A program made the translations under genes and the position numbers. A stretch of DNA of 62,642 nucleotides. Source: Polaromonas sp. (GTDB lineage Bacteria; Pseudomonadota; Gammaproteobacteria; Burkholderiales; Burkholderiaceae_C). The number at the start of each line of letters is the position of its first letter. Positions within the stretch are counted from its first letter, which is position 1. This document shows positions 51,744-60,711 of the stretch, in pieces. Location of the stretch: the NCBI RefSeq assembly GCF_030682935.1, contig NZ_JAUXNA010000347.1:1-62642 (forward strand), written 5' to 3'. The notes under the pieces are model-generated. The model made no database searches. It was not told the origin of the DNA and worked only from the letters and a program-made list of their open reading frames with translations.

Positions 51744-54356
51744 ATGAGTGACACCACACCGCTGACCCCCGAGCGCCCCACCCCGGCCCAGCCGCACACC
51801 CCCATGATGGCCCAGTACTGGGGCATCAAGGCCGAGTACCCCGACACGCTGGTGTTTTACCGCATGGGCGACTTCTATGAGGTCTTTTTTGCCGACGCCG
51901 AAAAAGCCGCGCGCCTGCTCGACATCACGCTGACCCGGCGCGGCCAGTCGGCGGGCGAGCCGGTGGTGATGGCGGGCGTGCCGTTCCATTCGCTCGAAGG
52001 CTACCTGGCCAAGCTGATCAAGCTCGGTGAATCGGTGGCCATTTGCGAGCAGGTCGGCGATGTGGCGACAAGCAAGGGGCCGGTCGAGAGAAAAGTGGTG
52101 CGCGTGGTCACGCCCGGCACGCTGACCGACACCGCACTGCTGAGCGACAAGACCGAATCCATCCTGCTGGCCGTGCACCAGGGCGCCCGCAACACCTGCG
52201 GCCTGGCCTGGCTCAGCGTCACCCAGGGCGAGATCCACCTGGCCCATTGCGCCAACGGCGAGCTGGAAACCTGGCTGGCCCGCATTGCACCCAGCGAACT
52301 GCTGTACAACGTCGACGTCACGCCTGCTTTTGAGCAGCGCCTTAAAACCTTGCGCTGCGCCGCCAGCGCCCGCCCCGCCTGGCAGTTTGATGCGGCGCTG
52401 GGCGCTCGGCGACTGCTGGAGCAGCTCCAGGTCGCCTCACTGGCCGCGTGGAATGCCGAAGGCCTGAATGAAGCGCATGCCGCTGCGTCGGCGCTGCTCG
52501 GTTATGCCGAACACACGCAAGGCCGCGCCCTGCCCCATGTGCAGGGCCTGCAGGTGGTGCGCTCGGGCGAACTGATCGAGCTGCCTTTGAGCACGCGGCG
52601 CAACCTCGAACTCACGCAGACCCTGCGCGGCGAAGATTCACCCACGCTGTTTTCACTGTTAGATACCTGCACCACCGGCATGGGCAGCCGGGCGCTGAAA
52701 AGCTGGCTGCTGAGCCCGCGCCGCGACCGCGCCCAAGCCGCCGCCCGGCTGGAAGCGATTACGCAGCTGCGCCAGGGCTCCCAGCAAACCTTGCGCGCCC
52801 GCCTCAAGGGCTGCAGTGATGTGGAGCGCATCACGGCCCGCATCGCATTGCGCCAGGTCAGGCCGCGCGAGCTGGTGGCCTTGCAATTAACGCTACAAAA
52901 AGCAGAGCTGCTTACGCCCGTGGACAATGGGCTAGCGGCACTTTTGACCACTATTTTTGAAGATTTGCAGCCCCCGCCCGGCTGCGCCGAACTACTGGGC
53001 CGTTATGTGCTGGACGAGCCGGCCGCGCTGATTCGCGACGGCGGCGTCATCAACCACGGCTGCGATGCTGACCTGGACGAGCTTCGTGCGATCCAGACCA
53101 ACTGCGATGAATTCCTGCTCGACCTGGAAGGCCGCGAAAAAGCCCGCACCGGCATTGCCAATCTGCGCGTGCAGTTCAACAAGGTGCATGGTTTTTACAT
53201 CGAGGTCACACAGGGCCAACTCGACAAGGTGCCCGACAACTACCGGCGCCGCCAGACCCTGAAAAACGCCGAACGCTACATCACGCCCGAGCTCAAGGCC
53301 TTTGAGGACAAGGCCCTGTCGGCGCAGGAACGGGCGCTGGCGCGCGAAAAATGGCTGTACGAGCAGTTGCTTGACCAGTTGCAGGACTTCATTCCCGCGC
53401 TCAGCCGCCTGGCGCGCGCGCTCGCCTCGCTCGATGCGCTCTGCGCGCTGGCCGAGCGCTCGCTCACGCTGAACTGGTGCGCGCCTGTGTTCGTTACGGC
53501 GCCGTGCATAGACATCGCCCAGGGCCGGCATCCGGTGGTGGAAGCCCGGCTGGCCGAGCTAGGTGCCGGCGCCTTCATTGCCAACGACTGCCAGCTCACC
53601 GGCAAAAGCCGCATGCAGGTGATCACCGGCCCCAACATGGGCGGCAAATCGACCTACATGCGCCAGGTCGCGCTCATTGTGCTGCTGGCCAGCGTGGGCT
53701 CTTACGTGCCCGCCAGCAGCTGCCGGCTCGGGCCGATCGACGCCATCCACACCCGCATCGGCGCGGCCGACGATGTGGCCAACGCGCAGTCGACCTTCAT
53801 GCTTGAAATGCTGGAGGCCGCGCAGATTTTGCACGCGGCCACCCCTTATTCGCTGGTGCTGATGGACGAAATCGGGCGCGGCACCTCCACCTTCGACGGC
53901 CTGGCGCTGGCCGGCGGCATAGCCGCCTACCTGCACAACAAGTCGCAGGCCTTCACGCTGTTTGCCACCCATTACTTTGAACTGACCGAGTTTCCGGCCC
54001 AGCACCATGGGGCGATCAATGTGCATGTCAGCGCGGTCGAGTCCGGTGCAAACATTGTTTTCCTGCACCACATCGAGCCCGGCCCCGCCAGCAAGAGCTA
54101 CGGCATTGCGGTGGCCAAGCTGGCCGGCGTGCCGGCTGCCGTGGTCAACCATGCCCGGCATGCACTGAATGCGCTGGAAACCCAGCAGAACGAAACGCGG
54201 TCCCAGATCGACCTATTTGCCGCCCCGCCGCAGGCAACCGAGCCCGACGAGAGCGCCGCCCTTCAGGCATTGGGTACGATAGACCCCGATGCGCTGACCC
54301 CGCGTGAAGCGCTGGAGGCGCTCTACCGGCTGAAAAAGCTGGCGGCCGCCGCCTGA
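51744..54356 (+). CDS. mutS: DNA mismatch repair protein MutS
   Basis: A full-length 870-residue MutS. The mismatch-binding phenylalanine region is visible in [17 protein letters not shown] near residue 40, the Walker A in [13 protein letters not shown] and the Walker B area in [20 protein letters not shown]. It recognises mismatches and recruits MutL. It lies downstream of the IS-like remnant. The C-terminal tetramerisation part is near the usual length. Confidence 0.97.
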   Translation: MSDTTPLTPERPTPAQPHTPMMAQYWGIKAEYPDTLVFYRMGDFYEVFFADAEKAARLLDITLTRRGQSAGEPVVMAGVPFHSLEGYLAKLIKLGESVAICEQVGDVATSKGPVERKVVRVVTPGTLTDTALLSDKTESILLAVHQGARNTCGLAWLSVTQGEIHLAHCANGELETWLARIAPSELLYNVDVTPAFEQRLKTLRCAASARPAWQFDAALGARRLLEQLQVASLAAWNAEGLNEAHAAASALLGYAEHTQGRALPHVQGLQVVRSGELIELPLSTRRNLELTQTLRGEDSPTLFSLLDTCTTGMGSRALKSWLLSPRRDRAQAAARLEAITQLRQGSQQTLRARLKGCSDVERITARIALRQVRPRELVALQLTLQKAELLTPVDNGLAALLTTIFEDLQPPPGCAELLGRYVLDEPAALIRDGGVINHGCDADLDELRAIQTNCDEFLLDLEGREKARTGIANLRVQFNKVHGFYIEVTQGQLDKVPDNYRRRQTLKNAERYITPELKAFEDKALSAQERALAREKWLYEQLLDQLQDFIPALSRLARALASLDALCALAERSLTLNWCAPVFVTAPCIDIAQGRHPVVEARLAELGAGAFIANDCQLTGKSRMQVITGPNMGGKSTYMRQVALIVLLASVGSYVPASSCRLGPIDAIHTRIGAADDVANAQSTFMLEMLEAAQILHAATPYSLVLMDEIGRGTSTFDGLALAGGIAAYLHNKSQAFTLFATHYFELTEFPAQHHGAINVHVSAVESGANIVFLHHIEPGPASKSYGIAVAKLAGVPAAVVNHARHALNALETQQNETRSQIDLFAAPPQATEPDESAALQALGTIDPDALTPREALEALYRLKKLAAAA

Positions 54357-54403
54357 AACGGAAATCCCTGAATTCCCATTCTTCAACATTCCCGAGTCCC
54401 CTC

Positions 54404-55231
54404 ATGACCTATTGCGTCGCCGCCAAACTCAATGCCGGCCTGGTGTTTTTGTCAGACTCCCGCACCAATGCGGGCCTGGACAACATCAGCACCTTTCGCA
54501 AAATGATCGTCTACGAAAAGGCCGGCGACCGCTTCATGGTGCTGCTGTCAGCGGGCAACCTGTCGATTTCGCAATCGGTGCGCGAAATTTTGCAGATTGA
54601 ACAACTCAAGGACCATGAAGGCGACGATCCGATCACGATCTGGAATGCCAAAAGCATGTTTGACGCTGCCCGCGTGCTGGGCTCGGCGATTCGCCGTGTC
54701 CACGCGCGCGACGGCGAGGCACTCAGAAAGGCCGATCTCGATTTCAATGTGGCGCTGGTGCTGGGCGGCCAAATCCGCGGCGAAGCCATGCGCCTGTTTC
54801 AGGTCTACTCCGCCGGCAACTTCATTGAGGCCACCGACGAGACACCCTACTTCCAGCTTGGCGAATCCAAGTACGGCAAGCCGGTGCTGGACCGCGTGCT
54901 GACGCCCGAAACGCCGCTGGCCGAAGCCGCCAAATGCGTGCTGGTGTCCATGGACTCGACCATCAAGTCCAACCTGTCGGTCGGCCTGCCGCTGGACCTC
55001 GCGGTCTATGAAGCGGACAGCTTCAAGAGCGACAAGATCGTCTGCATTGACCACGACAACCCCTACTACCGGATGATGCACAACAGCTGGGGCCAAAAGC
55101 TGCGCGAGGTGTTCGACAGCATTGAGGACCCGGTGTGGGACGATGCGCACACCGACATTCCGATCAAAATGCCCACGGCCCGCCACGAAACGCTCAAAAA
55201 AATCAGCACGCCGCACGAAAAACTGATTTAA
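54404..55231 (+). CDS. Anbu family (ancestral beta-subunit) proteasome-like peptidase
   Basis: A 275-residue Ntn-hydrolase of the Anbu type. The initiator methionine is followed by Thr (MTYCVAAKL), the expected N-terminal nucleophile, and then VFLSDSRTNAGLDNISTFRKM and a C-terminal conserved PYYRMMHNSWG. Unlike many Anbu loci, no ATP-grasp, alpha-E or transglutaminase genes adjoin it. An alpha/beta hydrolase gene follows. It may process or bind proteins under stress; activity has been hard to show in the family. Confidence 0.87.
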   Translation: MTYCVAAKLNAGLVFLSDSRTNAGLDNISTFRKMIVYEKAGDRFMVLLSAGNLSISQSVREILQIEQLKDHEGDDPITIWNAKSMFDAARVLGSAIRRVHARDGEALRKADLDFNVALVLGGQIRGEAMRLFQVYSAGNFIEATDETPYFQLGESKYGKPVLDRVLTPETPLAEAAKCVLVSMDSTIKSNLSVGLPLDLAVYEADSFKSDKIVCIDHDNPYYRMMHNSWGQKLREVFDSIEDPVWDDAHTDIPIKMPTARHETLKKISTPHEKLI

Positions 55232-55305
55232 ACCCTTCACCGCCTCACCGACATCACCACCAGGGCCCAACCGGCAGCCAGCGCGCTGCGGCGCCCACAA
55301 AGCCT

Positions 55306-56148
55306 GTGCCCTCCAGCTCCAAACCCCTCATCATTTTTTCCCACGGCAACAGCTTTCCGGCCAGCACCTACGGCGTGCTGTTCCAGAGCCTCAAGGCCAG
55401 GGGCTTTCAGGTCAAGGCCATCGAAAAATTTGGCCACGACCCGCGCTACCCGGTCACCAGCAACTGGCCCAATCTGGTGCAGCAACTGGCTGACTTCGCC
55501 AGCAAGGAAGTCGAGAAATCCGGCCAGCCGGCTTTTCTGGTCGGCCATTCGCTGGGCGGCTTTTTAAGCCTCATGTGCGCCGCCCAGCACCCGGTGCTGG
55601 GCGGCAAACCCGTGCGCGGCGTGCTGCTGATTGATTCGCCGATTCTGGGCGGCTGGCGTGCCACCGCGCTCAGCATGGCCAAGCGCGCGCAGCTGGTGGG
55701 GTCGATCTCGCCCGGCGCCATCAGCCGCAAGCGCAGGCAGCAGTGGCTGGGCCGTGATGAAGTGCTCGCGCATTTCCGCAGCAAAAAAGCCTTTGCCCGC
55801 TGGGACGAGCAGGTGCTGCGCGACTACATCGATCATGGCACGCACGACGAAACCAGCTCGGGCCAGGGCCAGCGCCTGCTGAGCTTTGACCGCGACGTGG
55901 AAACCGCCATTTACAACACCCTGCCCGACAACCTGGAACGCCTGCTAAAAGCAAACCCGCTCAAATGCCCCGCCACCTTCATTGGCGGGCGGCAGTCGGT
56001 CGAGATGAAACAGGTGGGCATGGCGATGACCGAAAAAGTCACCAAAGGCCGCATCATGATGCTCGATGGCAGCCACCTGTTTCCCATGGAAAAGCCGCTG
56101 GCCACGGCGGCCGCCATTGAAGCGGCGCTGCTGAACATGATGGGCTGA
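55306..56148 (+). CDS. alpha/beta-hydrolase fold protein
   Basis: A 280-residue hydrolase: IIFSHGNSFPAS (oxyanion strand), VGHSLGGFLSL with the GxSxG nucleophile elbow, and LDGSHLFPMEKP holding the catalytic histidine. GTG 55306 is preferred; the open frame extends upstream to 55135 but overlaps the Anbu gene. Substrate is unknown; probably a small ester. A loose operonic partner of Anbu (74-bp gap). Confidence 0.82.
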   Translation: MPSSSKPLIIFSHGNSFPASTYGVLFQSLKARGFQVKAIEKFGHDPRYPVTSNWPNLVQQLADFASKEVEKSGQPAFLVGHSLGGFLSLMCAAQHPVLGGKPVRGVLLIDSPILGGWRATALSMAKRAQLVGSISPGAISRKRRQQWLGRDEVLAHFRSKKAFARWDEQVLRDYIDHGTHDETSSGQGQRLLSFDRDVETAIYNTLPDNLERLLKANPLKCPATFIGGRQSVEMKQVGMAMTEKVTKGRIMMLDGSHLFPMEKPLATAAAIEAALLNMMG

Positions 56149-56192
56149 GCCGCCCCAGCCCGGCGCCGGTCAGTTCAACCGATTCAACCGGC

Positions 56193-57026
56193 TCAAGCCG
56201 CCCACGTCACCAGGCCGCTCCAGGCCGTGGCCAGCACCACGATGCCAAATGCAATGCGGTACCAGGCAAAGGGCACAAAACTGTGGGTGGCGATGTAGCG
56301 CAGCAACCAGCGAATGCACAGCCAGGCGCTGACAAAGGCAAACAGCAGCCCGACGCCAAACAGCGGCAGGTCGGCCAGGGACAGCAGGGCGCGGTCCTTG
56401 AACAGGCTGTAAGCCCCGGCACCCATCAGCGTGGGAATCGCCAGGTAGAACGAAAAATCAATCGCCGCCTGGCGCGACAGCCCCAGCAGCATGCCGCCAA
56501 TGATGGTGGCGCCGCTGCGACTGGTGCCCGGCACCATGGCCAGGCACTGCACCAGCCCCACCTTGAGCGCGTCCATGGTGCTCATGGCCTCGACTGTGTG
56601 AATGCGCGTGACAGCCGGGTTGCGCAGTTGCCGCCGTTCAGCCCACAAAATAATCAGGCCGCCAATGATGAAACTGCTGGCCACCACCACCGGCGTGAAC
56701 AGGTGCTCCTTGATGGCCTTGCCAAACAGCAAGCCCAGCACCACGGCCGGCACAAAAGCCACCAGCACATTGAGCGAAAACTGCTGCGCCTGCTTCTCGT
56801 TGGGCAAGGCGATCAGCGTGGTACGGATTTTTTGCCAATACACCAGGATCACCGCAAAGATGGCGCCGGTCTGGATGGCAATGTCAAACACCTTAGCCTT
56901 GTCATCGTCAAAACCCAGCAGCGCGCCCGCCAAAATCAAATGCCCGGTCGAGGAAATCGGAAGAAACTCGGTCAGACCCTCCACAATGCCCATGATGGCG
57001 GCTTTGATCAACAGTGCAATATCCAC
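56193..57026 (-). CDS. uppP: undecaprenyl-diphosphatase UppP (BacA)
   Basis: A 277-residue membrane protein. Family motifs: [20 protein letters not shown] near the N-terminus with the catalytic E-x3-E/PISSTGH, and [21 protein letters not shown]. It recycles undecaprenyl diphosphate for cell-wall synthesis. It faces the hydrolase gene and is divergent from the lipoprotein gene at 57487. Confidence 0.97.
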   Translation of the reverse strand: MDIALLIKAAIMGIVEGLTEFLPISSTGHLILAGALLGFDDDKAKVFDIAIQTGAIFAVILVYWQKIRTTLIALPNEKQAQQFSLNVLVAFVPAVVLGLLFGKAIKEHLFTPVVVASSFIIGGLIILWAERRQLRNPAVTRIHTVEAMSTMDALKVGLVQCLAMVPGTSRSGATIIGGMLLGLSRQAAIDFSFYLAIPTLMGAGAYSLFKDRALLSLADLPLFGVGLLFAFVSAWLCIRWLLRYIATHSFVPFAWYRIAFGIVVLATAWSGLVTWAA

Positions 57027-57486
57027 GCTGGCTCCTTAAATTGGACTTGATTATCGTTGCTCGGCTGTCGCCTTTTTTGTGAGGCAGGCAGCCGATCAGG
57101 ACCGGCAGCCATTCAATACAGGGGGCGATCCGCAAGCTCTTTTTTGTCCGCCGCGCATTTTTGTTGAATCCAGTAGCGCACCACGCGCCGTACTGTTCTC
57201 AAGACGCGACAGCCCGGACGGTCAGCCCACTGGCCACGAACGTCTTGCCCATGCCAGCCCACCGACCCCACCATTTTCTGAGTGAATCACCAGCACTGAT
57301 ACCGGGGTGGCGCTGGTTTCAAGGCCCACAGGCCCAGCCACAAACTGGGTACTGGGGCCTTTTTTCTGCTCGATGCAACGGCCCCCGTCACCGGGTCTGC
57401 GCTTGCAACAACTGAGTCTGGCGTCCTACAGCGGCATTTGCAGTGCCGGGTTGTAATAAAAATGCAACAACAACCTCAGGAACCGC
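57027..57486. other. 460-bp intergenic region with a terminator but no convincing gene
   Basis: The region between divergent uppP and the DUF3455 lipoprotein gene has only short, atypical open frames. A strong rho-independent hairpin on the plus strand (57322-57365) has no plus-strand gene before it, so a small RNA ending there is possible. The remainder is the leader of the 57487 gene. I recognise no tRNA, 6S or SRP RNA. Confidence 0.4.
57322..57365 (+). terminator. rho-independent terminator-like hairpin without an upstream gene
   Basis: AGGCCCACAGGCCCAG and CTGGGTACTGGGGCCT pair imperfectly around a short CCACAAA loop, followed by six T's (57360-57365). Upstream on this strand there is only the intergenic region. 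Confidence 0.6.
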
Positions 57487-58077
57487 ATGAAAACCACACA
57501 CAACACCCTATGGGCTTACGGCAAAAGCGCAGCCGTCACGCTGGCCGTCGTCACTGGCACAGTCGGCCTGATGGCTGCCTGCTCCACTGTTAAGCCACCG
57601 CCCAAGGAATACTCGCAGGTAACGCTCGACGCTCAAATCCAGGTACCCGCAGGCCACGTTGTGGCGCTTGAAACCACCGCCACCGGCCTGCTCACCTACG
57701 AATGCAAGGCCAATGCCACCGCCGCCGGCGCCGTGGGCTGGGTCCTGGTGACGCCGCAGGCTGACCTGCTTGACCGCACCGGCAAGCTGGTCGTGAAATA
57801 TTCGGGCCCACCCGCCACCTGGAGCCATGTTGATGGCTCCCGCGTGGTCGGCACACAGGTTGCCGTTGCGCCGCGTGTGGGCGACACCAATCTGGCCTAC
57901 CAGTTGTCCAAGGGCACACCCGATGCGGCCCCCGGCATTCTGCAAAACGTCACCTACATCCAGCGCATCAAAACCAAGGGTGGCCAGGACCTGAGCAAGG
58001 CCTGCAACCAAATCGACATTGGCGACAAGCTGACCCGGCCTTACCAGGCTGACTACATTTTCTGGAAGGCCGCTTAA
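57487..58077 (+). CDS. DUF3455-family putative lipoprotein
   Basis: A 196-residue secreted protein. A hydrophobic signal segment (AAVTLAVVTGTVGLMAAC) ends in the lipobox LMAAC, so the mature protein is probably lipid-anchored. The remainder is DUF3455-like: VPAGHVVALETTATGLLTYEC and a C-terminal YQADYIFWKA. CAGGA lies just upstream. Family function is unknown. A perfect terminator follows at 58104. Confidence 0.82.
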   Translation: MKTTHNTLWAYGKSAAVTLAVVTGTVGLMAACSTVKPPPKEYSQVTLDAQIQVPAGHVVALETTATGLLTYECKANATAAGAVGWVLVTPQADLLDRTGKLVVKYSGPPATWSHVDGSRVVGTQVAVAPRVGDTNLAYQLSKGTPDAAPGILQNVTYIQRIKTKGGQDLSKACNQIDIGDKLTRPYQADYIFWKAA

Positions 58078-58103
58078 GGTCACGCAATGCAGCCATAGGA
58101 CCC

Positions 58104-58136
58104 AGGCCCGCAAACCACGGTTTGCGGGCCTTTCTT
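58104..58136 (+). terminator. intrinsic terminator after the DUF3455 gene
   Basis: AGGCCCGCAAACC (58104-58116) pairs with GGTTTGCGGGCCT (58119-58131) around a two-base loop, then TTTCTTCTTTT. Confidence 0.88.
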
Positions 58137-58169
58137 CTTTTCCGCTCAGCGTTCAGCCATGCCGAGGCC

Positions 58170-58200
58170 AAAAAAAACCTGCATGAAGCAGGTTTTTTTT
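58170..58200. terminator. bidirectional intrinsic terminator
   Basis: CCTGC / GCAGG with a five-base loop, flanked by an A-run (58170-58177) and an eight-T run (58193-58200), able to end transcription in both directions, including the leftward gene at 58213. Confidence 0.75.
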
Positions 58201-58212
58201 GTTCAGGCCCGC

Positions 58213-58680
58213 TTAACGCCGGTCGCCGTGTCGGCCACCCCGGTCATCGCGGTCATACCGATCATTCCGCTCGTAACCCACCTGCGACACCGGCCCATAA
58301 CCGGGGCCGTAATAACCCGGGCCGTAACCCTGTTGGGGTGCCTGCATATAGTTGCCGCCATGGCCATGACGCCTGTGGCCACGACCCGGATTTCCGTAGT
58401 AAACCGGCTGTGGCGCGAAATATACGGGCGCAGGCCTGACATACACAGGGCGCGGCTGGTAGTAAACCGGCGCGGGTTGCACATACACCGGCTGCGGTTG
58501 CACATATACAGGCTGCGCATTGCCCACATTCAGGGACACCGCGGGAGCGCCCACGCCCACCGACCAGTACACGTCGTCCCTTGCCTGGGCAGCACCTGCA
58601 AAGCCCATCGCAGCCACTGCCAATGCGGCGGTGGCACTGGCCAGGATGATCGAGCGGTTGGCCTTGATAGCTGTCTTCAT
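58213..58680 (-). CDS. secreted Pro-Tyr-Val repeat protein of unknown function
   Basis: A 155-residue exported protein. A signal peptide (IILASATAALAVAAMGFAGAAQA, cleavage near residue 33) is followed by residues 57-95 made of about eight-residue PVYVQP-type repeats, then a GHRRHGHGG stretch, a Gly/Tyr/Pro-rich segment and a charged RYDRDDRGGR tail. AGGAG precedes the ATG. It might be a cell-surface or metal-binding protein, given its His/Tyr content, but no function is assigned. Confidence 0.75.
   Translation of the reverse strand: MKTAIKANRSIILASATAALAVAAMGFAGAAQARDDVYWSVGVGAPAVSLNVGNAQPVYVQPQPVYVQPAPVYYQPRPVYVRPAPVYFAPQPVYYGNPGRGHRRHGHGGNYMQAPQQGYGPGYYGPGYGPVSQVGYERNDRYDRDDRGGRHGDRR
58396..58512 (-). 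repeat. in-frame PVYVQP-type coding repeat
   Basis: About five imperfect units of roughly 24 bases encode PVYVQP/PVYYQP/PVYVRP variants inside the 58213 gene. They are degenerate at DNA level, as expected for a selected peptide repeat. Confidence 0.65.
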
Positions 58681-58800
58681 GTGTTTCTCCTAAACTGGGC
58701 AGGAAGCGCCCGTACAGGCATTAAACGCGGGACAGCGGTAACCGCCTACCGCATGCACAGTTAAGAGCGTAGCCAAACGTAACCCAGCCCTACTACGGCC

Positions 58801-58806
58801 TAGAAT
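58801..58806 (+). promoter_or_regulatory. candidate -10 element close to glnS start
   Basis: TAGAAT lies six bases before the glnS ATG. If used, the message would be almost leaderless. No matching -35 is visible. Weak evidence. Confidence 0.25.
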
Positions 58807-58812
58807 CACAAC

Positions 58813-60648
58813 ATGACCTCCCCCGCCCCCTCCAAAGCCACTCACCCTGCCGACAAAGAAGCCCACAAGCCCAGCAACTTTTTACGACAAATCATCGAAA
58901 AAGACCTGGCCGAAGGCACCTACGCCAGCAGGCGCTGGGGCGGCAGCCCGGGCGATGCCGCCCACCACGCGGCCGGCCAGCCCGACCCGGCCAAAATCCG
59001 CACCCGCTTTCCGCCCGAGCCCAATGGCTACCTGCATGTGGGCCATGCCAAAAGCATCTGCATCAATTTTGGCCTGGCGCGCGACTACGGCGGCGTCTGC
59101 CACCTGCGCTTTGACGACACCAACCCCGAGAAGGAAGAGCTTGAGTACGTCAACAGCATCAAGGACGCCGTGAAGTGGCTGGGCTTCGGCTGGGAAAACG
59201 GTGGCGAAAGCAACCTCTACCAGGCCAGCGACTACTTTGATTTCATGTACCGCGCCGCCGAGCACCTGATTGAAGCCGGCCACGCCTATGTGGACGAACA
59301 AACCGTGGAGCAGATGCGCATCAATCGCGGCGACTTTGGCCACCCCGGCACCAACAGCCCCTTCAGGAGCCGCACCGCAGCAGAAAACCTGGCCCGCTTT
59401 CACGAAATGAAGGCCGGCCTGCATGAAGACGGCTCCATGGTGCTGCGCGCCAAAATCGACATGGCCAGCCCCAACATCAACCTGCGCGACCCGGCCATCT
59501 ACCGCATTCGCCGCGCCACGCACCACAACACCGGCGACAAATGGTGCATCTACCCGATGTACACCTTTGCACACCCGATTGAGGACGCGCTGGAGAACAT
59601 CACCCACAGCCTGTGCACGCTGGAATTTGAAGACCAGCGCCCGTTTTACGACTGGCTGCTGGAGCGCCTGACCGAAACCACGACCCTGCCCGACGGGCGC
59701 GTGCTGGGCGGCCTGATCAGCGCCCCGCCCCCCAGGCAGTACGAATTTGCCCGCCTCAACCTCACCTACGTGGTCACCAGCAAACGCAAGCTCGCGCAAC
59801 TGGTGTACGACCACAAAGTTTCAGGCTGGGACGACCCGCGCATGCCCACCCTCGTCGGCCTGCGCCGCCGCGGCTACACGCCCGAAGCGATTCAGCTGTT
59901 TGCCGAACGCATTGGCGTGACCAAGAGCGACAGCTGGATTGACTACAGCACCCTCGAAGGCTGCCTGCGCGAAACACTGGACGGCAGCGCCGCTCGCGCC
60001 ATGGCCGTGCTGGACCCGGTCAAACTGGTGCTGACCAACTGGGACGAGGTCATGGGCGCAGGCAAGCTCGACGACTGCAGCGCCCCGATTCACCCCCATC
60101 ACCCCGAGCTGGGCAAGCGCAACTTCAAGATCGGCAAAGAGGTGTGGATTGAGCGTGGCGACTTTGAAGAGACGCCGCCCAAAGGTTTCTTCCGCCTGTT
60201 CCCCGGCAACAAGGTGCGTCTGAAATACGGCCACGTCATCGAGTGCACCGGCTGCACCAAAGACGCGGAAGGCAAGATCACCGAAGTGCAGGCCACGCTG
60301 ATTCCCGACACCAAGAGCGGCACGCCGGGCTCTGACAGCGTCAAGGTCAAGGGCGTCATCACCTGGGTGGCCGTGGCCGACGGCCTGAGCGCCGAAGTGC
60401 GCATGTACGACCGACTGTTTCTGGAGGCCCAGCCCGACGCTGGCGGCAAGGACTTCATCGAGAGCCTGAATCCGAACAGCCTGAAAGTGGTGACGGCGAT
60501 GGTTGAGCCGTCACTGGCGAGCGCAAAGGCCGATGACAAGTTCCAGTTTGAGCGGCATGGCTACTTTGTGGCGGACCGGGTGGATCACGCGGCTGGGAGG
60601 CCAGTATTTAACCTGGCGGTGGGGTTGAAGGATAGTTGGGGGAAGTAA
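58813..60648 (+). CDS. glnS: glutaminyl-tRNA synthetase GlnS
   Basis: A 611-residue class I aminoacyl-tRNA synthetase. The HIGH signature is FPPEPNGYLHVGHAKS near residue 72, the KMSKS equivalent is VVTSKRKL, and RFDDTNPEKEELEY is family specific. It charges tRNA-Gln. It is longer than E. coli GlnS (554 residues), with an N-terminal extension and a longer C-terminal region. It is the last typical high-GC gene before the AT-rich segment. Confidence 0.97.
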   Translation: MTSPAPSKATHPADKEAHKPSNFLRQIIEKDLAEGTYASRRWGGSPGDAAHHAAGQPDPAKIRTRFPPEPNGYLHVGHAKSICINFGLARDYGGVCHLRFDDTNPEKEELEYVNSIKDAVKWLGFGWENGGESNLYQASDYFDFMYRAAEHLIEAGHAYVDEQTVEQMRINRGDFGHPGTNSPFRSRTAAENLARFHEMKAGLHEDGSMVLRAKIDMASPNINLRDPAIYRIRRATHHNTGDKWCIYPMYTFAHPIEDALENITHSLCTLEFEDQRPFYDWLLERLTETTTLPDGRVLGGLISAPPPRQYEFARLNLTYVVTSKRKLAQLVYDHKVSGWDDPRMPTLVGLRRRGYTPEAIQLFAERIGVTKSDSWIDYSTLEGCLRETLDGSAARAMAVLDPVKLVLTNWDEVMGAGKLDDCSAPIHPHHPELGKRNFKIGKEVWIERGDFEETPPKGFFRLFPGNKVRLKYGHVIECTGCTKDAEGKITEVQATLIPDTKSGTPGSDSVKVKGVITWVAVADGLSAEVRMYDRLFLEAQPDAGGKDFIESLNPNSLKVVTAMVEPSLASAKADDKFQFERHGYFVADRVDHAAGRPVFNLAVGLKDSWGK

Positions 60649-60711
60649 TATAAAAATATTACCCTGATTATTTAAGTTACTAAATTAGCAACTGAACGGG
60701 CAACAATTAAT

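Noticed and set aside
57079-57285. Short open frames in the gap upstream of the lipoprotein gene
   Set aside because: No ribosome-binding site, atypical composition and no recognisable domain; retained only as possible RNA region.
58396-58512. Repeat array suspected to be CRISPR
   Set aside because: Units are degenerate, contiguous, in frame and encode PVYVQP repeats; there are no spacers.
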